From Paralvinella palmiformis (lineage: Eukaryota; Annelida; Polychaeta; Terebellida; Alvinellidae), in contig JAODUP010000012.1 of the NCBI GenBank assembly GCA_025642065.1, positions 3,339,501-3,403,500 of the forward strand: DNA of 64,000 nt, given 5' to 3'. The first letter of the stretch is position 1; the number at the start of each line of letters is the position of its first letter. Position numbers and translations under genes: made by a program. Below are positions 59,201 to 64,000 of the stretch, piece by piece. The notes under the pieces are model-generated. The model was not told where the DNA came from. It saw nothing but the letters and a program-made list of their open reading frames with translations, and made no database searches.

Positions 59201-60582
59201 GTTCTTCAATAAAAATGTAGTTGCGTGAAAAATGTAAATAGGTGGATAAATCTAAATTGAAGTACAAAAAGATACTAAACTAAAAACAGGATTTCCATTA
59301 CTGTAAAACTTAATCTGAAAGTTGTGTACAGTTATATGGACAAGTTTGTGTGTGTCAATGACAACACGTCTATATACAGGTAGATGTTAATATAACATTA
59401 GGTATATTCTTGTACATAATATTTATGATACCTACTTAAATAACTGGTTAGTAAATTAGTCAACTATATTAGACAATATAGGCATTAATTTGTAATTATG
59501 ACAGTAATTACATCTTCAGCATCTCAACTAAAAGTGGATTCATGATTGTCTGTTGTATGACAACCAATGGAGTTGATCAGTGTTTGCTATTTGGCATTTA
59601 AAGCAGTGACTTGTGATTTATTATGCTCATACATTTAAGATATTAGTAACTGACAATGGTCCGTGTCTTTTTAAATCAAATGTCCCTCATTGTGGTTTTA
59701 AAAACCCAGTGATGATGATGATGAATCATCATCATTATCATCATCATCGTAGAACATCATGTTAGTAGTCATATTTCTCATTTATAATGTAAGCATACCA
59801 AATCAGTTTTATCGTAATGATTTTGCAGAATATAGGATTTCCAGGATTGTTTGATGTTCTATCTTCCCGACCAGTTCTAAATAAGGTGAGTGAATCTAAT
59901 CATCCTGCTTTTAGCTTCTGATTAAAGCAACTTATACAAACTGTTGATCACTGATTTATGTGTTTATATAGAACTCGGCAAGATTGATGGGTAGAGTGAT
60001 GCCAAGTGGCATGAACTCGGATAAAAATATGAGGAAAATATGACAACGTAAACAAAAGTAACGAAATAAAAAATAGTGCCACATTAAAATATGGCAGACG
60101 AAAGTAACCAAGTAAAATAATGATAATAATGTAGATAACACGTTCATTACAATGGAAATAAGTCAATTGACTTCTTAATTCATTACTCATAATTACTGGA
60201 TCTTGAGGAAAAAGCCTGATAGATTAATGATTCTTATTTCCTCTTTGTTAAAGTATCTGTAATGTGATATCTGATATGGTTACTCCACCGAGATGTGGGG
60301 CCCGACATTTATAAAACAAATATTTATTGTGAAATTGTTCGACGTGTACAGTTTAGGTTAAACATCAAATTGTAGTGCTGTTTTAAAAACAACAACATTT
60401 GATTAAATTGATGATCCAATTCCTATAACATTTTACCCATCAAATAAAAATCGACTACTGCTTGTTTTTGTTTTGTGTTCTTCTTCTGTTAGTTGACCAC
60501 CTATACAACACTGATGCAGGTTGAGTCTGGTGCCATGGAAACCTACTTGCGTCACTGTCCCGACCCTTGTCCACCTTGGTAG
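38305..60582 (+). CDS. ASAH1: Acid ceramidase, 13 coding exons
   Basis: Exons: 38305-38397, 41454-41497, 41726-41810, 41948-42040, 46069-46147, 46379-46453, 47708-47753, 56416-56560, 56689-56743, 56892-57058, 58017-58187, 59829-59885, 60493-60582. All phases agree, giving 1200 nt, 399 aa (human 395). Exon 1 encodes a signal peptide ([17 protein letters not shown], or 4 residues longer). The autoprocessing nucleophile Cys147 follows FYELFSM and starts CTSIVAE. Arg163 and Asp166 lie in [12 protein letters not shown]. The tail [20 protein letters not shown] and [10 protein letters not shown] are family hallmarks. Known role: a lysosomal Ntn-hydrolase that cuts itself into alpha and beta subunits and hydrolyses ceramide to sphingosine and fatty acid. 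The exon 5 acceptor could be 46069 or 46075 (two residues' difference). Intron 7 hosts another gene. Confidence 0.94.
38692..38736 (-). mobile_element. SINE family 1, 3' fragment
   Basis: AAATGATGATGTTTTATGGC then CACTTTTGTAGGTAGGCTAAA matches the 3' end of the family 1 SINEs in inverted orientation. The rest of the element is missing. Confidence 0.65.
39276..40213 (+). mobile_element. MITE family (GTAGGTCCCGGCCATTAA TIR), longest copy
   Basis: Starts CTGTAGGTCCCGGCCATTAA after a TA dinucleotide and ends near CTTGCCTTAATGG, a degraded form of the inverted terminus seen at 23412. It is about 940 bp, longer than the copy at 36295 because of about 400 extra bp in the middle. There is no transposase frame. 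Located in ASAH1 intron 1. Confidence 0.82.
44775..44955 (-). mobile_element. CR1/L2-like LINE 3' end, copy 5
   Basis: The minus strand reads the end of the reverse transcriptase (ACACACCTATTTAAGGTCGC TTTCACAG), then the 3' UTR block TTTGTACAGCACCATTGAAT and the end AAATATAAATTATTATC. Confidence 0.8.
45114..45198. repeat. (CA)n(TC)n(TA)n compound microsatellite
   Basis: Three dinucleotide tracts back to back in ASAH1 intron 4. Confidence 0.93.
45744..46010. repeat. CA/TA-rich microsatellite cluster upstream of ASAH1 exon 5
   Basis: (CA)n at 45744-45800, CA-rich decayed sequence, then (CA)n(TA)n at 45949-46010. Exon 5 begins 58 nt later at 46069. Confidence 0.93.
46259..46340. repeat. (TG)n microsatellite upstream of ASAH1 exon 6
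   Basis: Interrupted TG tract ending about 40 nt before the exon 6 acceptor. Confidence 0.93.
46379..47753 (+). CDS. ASAH1: ASAH1 exons 6-7: catalytic centre
   Basis: Exon 6 carries the autocleavage site before Cys147 (FSM then [11 protein letters not shown]). Exon 7 carries Arg163 and Asp166 (HARNLDFG). The family's catalytic Cys, Arg and Asp are all intact with the same spacing as in vertebrates. Exon 6 is preceded by a (TG)n tract ending about 45 nt upstream of its 3' splice site. Confidence 0.9.
46510..46709 (+). mobile_element. tRNA-derived SINE, family 1, copy 2 (best preserved)
   Basis: Head GCCTCCGTGGTCTAGCGGTA (A box TGGTCTAGCGG), B box GTGTTCGAATCCCGG, body GAAGGTTGTTTCGTCTTTCA and CGGCCCATTTAGCCTACCTT, 3' end GCACAAAAGTGGCCATAAAA, then an (ATC)n tail. 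Direct repeats of about 10 bp (ACAAAAACAATAG) flank it at about 46496-46508 and 46711-46723, a likely target-site duplication. Confidence 0.92.
46900..47340 (-). mobile_element. LINE fragment: reverse-transcriptase C-terminus
   Basis: The minus strand contains [18 protein letters not shown] (the SRLDYCNSLLYG motif of non-LTR elements) near 47230-47170, and [16 protein letters not shown] (stop) KTPDTFKK near 47000-46925. Frame changes separate the two. It lies in ASAH1 intron 6. Confidence 0.75.
48418..48665 (-). mobile_element. CR1/L2-like LINE 3' end, copy 6
   Basis: The minus strand shows ATGGAATAGGTTGTTGGTGG-type coding remains (the Leu-Trp-Asn-Leu region), then GTGCAGCATCTTTGAATGGC TCCTGTTAGCAAGGG and an (ATT)n-like end. 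It is diverged but clearly the same family. Confidence 0.65.
49985..50138. repeat. Duplicated (TA)n(TG)n block
   Basis: Two consecutive units of the form GTGTGTGTGAAACTGTGTATG, then CA(TA)n(TG)n, a larger-scale tandem duplication of a compound microsatellite. Confidence 0.9.
51510..51629 (+). promoter_or_regulatory. TATA box and putative 5' UTR exon of the nested gene
   Basis: TATAAAAG at 51510-51517 stands about 110 nt upstream of a good donor (AAAAAAG/GTAATT at 51629/51630). A transcript starting about 30 nt after the TATA box would have a first exon of roughly 51541-51629, spliced over 297 nt to the coding exon beginning at 51927. The coding exon has its own polypyrimidine-AG acceptor three bases before the ATG, so a non-coding first exon is required. 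Inference only. Confidence 0.45.
51930..55657 (+). CDS. Uncharacterised secreted protein nested in ASAH1 intron 7; frame disrupted
   Basis: Exons 51930-52628, 52797-53048, 53363-53685 and 54800-55657, followed by AATAAA at 55735. I do not recognise the family. The N-terminus ([20 protein letters not shown]) looks like a signal peptide. The first exon is rich in charged and aromatic residues; exon 2 carries [20 protein letters not shown]. Exon 3 starts in phase as [20 protein letters not shown] but its second half ([20 protein letters not shown]) lies one base out of frame. Exon 4 encodes [20 protein letters not shown], then a His-rich C-terminus ([47 protein letters not shown]). With one skipped base in exon 3 and one in exon 4 the total is 709 codons plus stop. 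With the weaker donor at 53654 only the first shift is needed. It could be an active gene with sequence errors or a young pseudogene. Confidence 0.7.
53165..53235 (-). mobile_element. SINE family 4, 3' fragment
   Basis: On the minus strand: GACACTGAATGGCCTAAATT then GTAACGATGTGTCATTAAGCAACATTCATCC, matching the tail of the SINE at 28930-29155. It lies in intron 2 of the nested gene. Confidence 0.6.
53258..53290. repeat. (TA)n microsatellite
   Basis: About 16 TA units in the intron between exons 2 and 3 of the nested gene. Confidence 0.93.
53686..54799. other. Intron 3 of the nested gene
   Basis: No exon seen. G-rich plus-strand stretches at 53878-53930 and 54148-54256 stand out from the AT-rich surroundings. 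The open frame upstream of 54800 reads through the intron end and is not coding. Confidence 0.5.
55735..55740 (+). terminator. Poly(A) signal of the nested gene
   Basis: AATAAA 77 nt after the stop at 55657, in the same strand and well inside ASAH1 intron 7, supporting an independent transcript end here. Confidence 0.65.
55983..56078 (+). mobile_element. CR1/L2-like LINE 3' end, copy 7
   Basis: TATTATTTGCACAGTGCCTT then TGAATGGCTCCTGCTAGTAA and (ATT)n; about 95 bp, closely matching the 18790-19293 terminus. Confidence 0.85.
57099..57893. mobile_element. hAT-like non-autonomous element in ASAH1 intron 10
   Basis: Starts CATGAGGTCAAATACATTTA and ends ATTTCAATGTATTTGACCCCGTG, so the termini form an imperfect inverted repeat of the type CAYGRGGTCAAATACATT. 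Subterminal regions are dense in AAGTATTTGTATTTAAATAC-like motifs in both orientations, a common feature of hAT elements. No transposase frame. No convincing 8-bp target duplication is visible because the flanks are TG repeats. Confidence 0.65.
58259..58452 (-). mobile_element. tRNA-derived SINE, family 1, copy 3
   Basis: Inverted copy: (GAT)n, GTTTTACGGCCACTTTTGTG, ATAGGCTAAATGGGCCGAGC, and the B-box complement GAGATTCGAACTCGGGTGG. It is more diverged than the copies at 14862 and 46510. Confidence 0.88.
58792..59002 (+). mobile_element. tRNA-derived SINE, family 1, copy 4 with duplicated B box
   Basis: Forward copy: GGGTGCCTCCATGGCCTAAC, then GGGTTCAAACCGCAGCC immediately repeated as GGGTTCAAACCACAGCT, then GGGTGGGCATAGCTGAAGGG and the family 3' end. 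It faces the copy at 58259-58452 across 340 bp in ASAH1 intron 11. Confidence 0.88.
59003..59828. other. ASAH1 intron 11 remainder, no gene seen
   Basis: No exon or recognisable element. (GAT)n and (ATC)n runs face each other near 59712-59750. Confidence 0.5.
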
Positions 60583-60797
60583 GTGTACTTTCTCACACAA
60601 TCGAGGGATCATGATACGAAGCCTGGATTGATGCGATTAGGAATCGTTTCGTTTACCTAGTCTGTGATGGATTACTGACGTGAAGCTCATAATTCTATTG
60701 TCTGAATATCAATTATTCTCTCATTATGCCGTGTGTTTTCAAGGTTTGGTATGTCAGTATTGTGATTTATATACTAACTAAATAGATATATCTTTAA

Positions 60798-60803
60798 ATT
60801 AAA
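60798..60803 (+). terminator. Candidate ASAH1 poly(A) signal (ATTAAA variant)
   Basis: ATTAAA about 215 nt after the ASAH1 stop codon. No canonical AATAAA occurs earlier in the 3' flank, so this variant is a reasonable but unproven choice. Confidence 0.3.
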
Positions 60804-60989
60804 ACATTCTATATACCAATTTAATTAATGTGGACATGGTATCGACGTCATGATTTCATTAGAGGCGTAAACATGCATGTTAATAATTATATTAGTAAAT
60901 GCACAGAAACAAACATTGATTAATAATTTTTTCCCAAAATGTTGTATACATATATATTTGATTTAGCAGCAATATGTTGATTATAATAA

Positions 60990-61110
60990 TCATCATCGTC
61001 ATATTCAGCCATGGTCAGTCCACTGTAGGATGAAAGCCTAAACATGTTGCCTCCGAATGTCTCGGATTCTTGCTCTCATGTACCAGTCCACATTGTCCCA
61101 GTACTAACAT
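60990..61110. mobile_element. Degenerate dispersed repeat
   Basis: CATGGTCAGTCCACTGTAGG then ATGAAAGCCTAAACATGTTG CCTCCGAATG resembles the 3' portion of RTE-like retroposons, in which a 'cagtccactg-aggacgaaggcc' block is common. Only about 120 bp remain, so the assignment is weak. Confidence 0.35.
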
Positions 61111-62560
61111 GATTATAATCAGATGTGTTTTAATATCCCTGATCTCGATTAACTGAATATACGGTTGAGTGTTTTTGCTAAAGATAATATAACTACTTCA
61201 TCATTGTATTGATTTATTCTGACAGTTATATATTGTTAGTAAGTTTGATCTTGCCTGGTTCTTCAACAATTGTTTATAATAATAAAATTGACTTTTATAT
61301 AGCGCAATTTCCATTAATAATGTGCAACTGCTTATATTGAATGTTAATTCGTACCATGCCGGTTCTACCATTATTTTGTGGGCTTTTTTTAAACGTATTA
61401 CTTCAGCAACTATTATATATCCGTTAATAAAATAAAAACATAAGTAGTGGTTCTATATAATAATTACTGTCTTAAAAGTTAAAACGAATTTCAGATGCTC
61501 TTTAAAAAGACTGTTATAGATCATGTAAAAAAAATGATGTCGTGCCCATTGAGAAACTCGTTTCATTTCGTTGGTTCTCAGTTTGAGATTTAAAGATATC
61601 CGCAACAAATGGGATTGTTGATAGCTTCGTTGTGGATCACATTACAGTGAATTAGTTAGTTTGGTTGACAGAACAAAATATTTTTAACAAGGTAGACTAA
61701 TTGTAGTACCAGGAGTGTTTTATAAGGTTGGCTATAACATAAATCAAATCACCCAACTCTCCAGTTTATTATACATCATCGCTTCCTAGTAGAAAAATCA
61801 TACGAACTCCGATAAAATCATTTCTTTAATTAATAATCATAATATGTAATAGAAACTGACTGGCGGTCAGTTTGGGCGGCCAGGTGTCTCGATATCATTA
61901 TGGTGAATTCAATATCGATTTTAATTATCTGCGGTAAAATAGAAAAAATTTCTCAAACGAATTTGTTTTTCATTTGATTTATTTTATACACTAATGTAAA
62001 TACATATACTAGCACTAAAATACATAGATACATTAAAGTACCAGGATAGCACAAGAAAGTGAAAAATCCTTATTTCCATTGTGGTCCCGAGGAGAAACAT
62101 CTTAATGAAAATACACAGATTGAGGAGATACTTGATAAGTTGATCTATAATTATACCTATATTTGTATCTTCCTCAATTCGCCACTACGCTATGTGAAAT
62201 TTGGCTAATTTGGAATAACTTTTACCGAGCTCCCTCAAAGACTTACATTATAATCTGGTGTAGGTCAAATGCCCTCTAGGTTAAAAGCCCCCAGGTTAAA
62301 AGCTCTCACCTCTTACTTTGAAATAGGTAAAAAAACATCATTTTAATACCCTAATCCCTAACCCTAAACCTATGTGTACTTTTTATATGCCACTATTAAA
62401 ACATATTACTCAAATATATGAGTGAAACTGATGTATTTTGCATATTATGTAATATAGATTTAATTTATATTAATATAAATTGATTATATTTAGTTATTTT
62501 GTATTTCTTGTATTTTCTTTTTAACTGCTCATTTTGACGCCCTATATTATCGCCCGCTCC
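61110..62560. other. Intergenic DNA downstream of ASAH1
   Basis: No gene recognised. A short TTTTATATAGCGCAATTTCC piece at about 61293-61312 resembles LINE 3' ends. A degenerate CCCTAA-like run (CCCTAATCCCTAACCCTAAA) lies at 62349-62368. Confidence 0.5.
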
Positions 62561-62639
62561 AGTGTTTCCCATAAGAACTCGGTTTTTGCTTGTGTATGTT
62601 TTGTTTTATTTTTATTTTTCACTTATTTTATTTCTATAA

Positions 62640-64000
62640 TTATAATGAATTATAGTAGAGATCAGTTGCTTGCATTACGACCCTATGGTGGTAATACCAT
62701 TCGTTTAGCGATGCGCCCACGTAGTGGAAAACATCCAAAGCAGATTGGGTCTGATGCCAGTAATTTGATCACTGTGCCAATAACACCATATAATGGCACA
62801 GCTGTACAAAATGTAAGTATTGGTCTTATTAACTGTCAGTCGATCTGTAATAAATCTGATGAAATATCTGATGTTGTTAAGGATATGGATCTTGATGCTC
62901 TTGTCATTACAGAGACTTGGCTGACTGGTAATGTCTCAGACTAGAAAATTGTTGGTGATGTGACTCCAGCTGGATATTCATTCCACCATGCAGGGATTCA
63001 CATAAAAAGGGTGGGGGAGTCGGCATTCTTCTCCGTGATTCTTTGAAGTGTGAAACCCATTTGCGTTTTCAGGCTAAGTCTTTTGAAAATTACCAACTGA
63101 CTTTTATATCTGGGGGGATAAGTGTTCGTGGAGCTATTATCTACCGATTACACCCCACTAAGATAAATGGCCTGAAAGCAGCAGATTTCTTCAAGGAATT
63201 TTCGGGATTTGTTGATTCTTTGCTACCAACAGTGGTCATCTGTTGATCTTAGGTGATTTCAATATACATTGGGATTCCAGAGGAATGCAGATACCAAACA
63301 ACTGGTTGACATTCTTAGATCTGCCAATCTCAGGCAGCATGTCCAAGAAAGAACACACAGACATGGTCACATCTTAGATCTTGTCATCTCCCGTGATGAT
63401 GACAATTTGATTAAAGGTGTGTCTGTGTCTTCCATGCTGTCTGATCATTTCCTTGTTGACATTAATGTATCTTTACAGAAACAATCTGTTTCAGCTAAAG
63501 TTATTTCATATAGAAGATATAAGTCAATTGACAAGGAGGCTTTTCTTGCTGATCTGCGAGTCTCTTCTCTGGTAATGGATCCACCGGATGATGTGGATCA
63601 TCTGGTGGATCTCTATGATAATACATTGAGAGACATTGTAGATCAACATGCACCTTTAAGGACAAAGGAAATGCCAAGCAGACCAATGCTTCCATGGTAT
63701 AATAAGAACATACAGGCTGCAAAGAGACACAGAAGATATTGTGAGCGGCTGTGGATCAAGACCAGTTTGTGTGTTCATTTTGAAATGTTCAAGGTCAGTA
63801 AAATTATTGTTAAAAATGCCTTTGCCTCTGCTAAATCTGAATATTATAATAAAAAGATCAAAGCATCCAAGGGAAATCAAAGGACTGTTTTCAGTGTTGT
63901 GAATAAAGTATTACATAAAAGTCAAACTGTCCTCCAAATAATATCAACTCAGATAAAGATATGGCCCATTGTTTTAATAACTTCTTCTGTCAAAAAATAT
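62640..64000 (+). mobile_element. 5' part of a decayed LINE: endonuclease domain, cut by the window edge
   Basis: A frame from 62646 reads MNYSRDQLLALRPYGGNTIR and then VSIGLINCQSICNKSDEISD, DLDALVITETWLTGN, the N-terminal block of apurinic-like LINE endonucleases (NCRSI-NK, TETWL). A stop follows near 62942, then SYHF-like GYSFHHAG, ILGDFNIHWDSR near 63245, SDHFLVDINVSLQKQ near 63440, and KSEYYNKKIKAS near 63835. Frames change several times, so this copy is dead. The reverse transcriptase would lie beyond 64000. It is probably CR1/L2-like, possibly the parent type of the 3' ends listed here. Confidence 0.82.

Noticed and set aside
62340..62370. Telomere-like CCCTAA run
   Set aside because: Only about three degenerate units; too short to suggest an interstitial telomere.

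Overview
This window is nuclear DNA from an animal: AT-rich, intron-rich, full of (TA)n/(TG)n microsatellites, tRNA-derived SINEs and decayed LINEs. The three recognisable genes are metazoan, and their divergence from vertebrate forms plus the repeat style suggest a lophotrochozoan, most likely a mollusc. That placement is inference. There is no prokaryotic, phage or CRISPR content.

Layout. 1-10.5 kb: microsatellites, SINEs and a pile of broken LINE reverse-transcriptase fragments; a possible non-coding first exon of PDZD8 lies near 2.9-3.05 kb. 10.5-31.4 kb (+): PDZD8, an ER-anchored SMP/PDZ/C2/C1/coiled-coil lipid-transfer tether. I could place 23 coding exons whose splice phases all agree (about 1343 aa). 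31.4-35.9 kb: PDZD8 3' UTR and convergent intergenic DNA. 35.9-37.25 kb (-): ATOX1, the cytosolic copper chaperone, in three exons (about 70 aa). 38.3-60.6 kb (+): ASAH1, lysosomal acid ceramidase, 13 coding exons (about 399 aa), divergently transcribed from ATOX1. Inside its 8.7 kb seventh intron, on the same strand, sits a complete-looking second gene (51.5-55.7 kb). It has its own TATA box, secretion signal and poly(A) signal, and encodes an uncharacterised protein of about 709 aa whose reading frame is broken once or twice by apparent single-base insertions. 60.6-62.5 kb: intergenic. 62.6-64.0 kb: 5' part of a decayed LINE (endonuclease domain) running off the edge.

Repeats: at least four tRNA-like SINE families, one CR1/L2-like LINE family represented by seven copies of its 3' end, several other LINE fragments, a MITE family with TIRs of the type GTAGGTCCCGGCCATTAA (three copies), two hAT-like short elements, a 43-bp minisatellite whose unit junction is palindromic, and many microsatellites, some touching splice sites.

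The genes are not an operon-like system. ASAH1 (lysosomal ceramide hydrolysis) and PDZD8 (ER-late endosome lipid transfer) both concern endolysosomal lipids, but their proximity may be chance. The most novel item is the nested uncharacterised gene.
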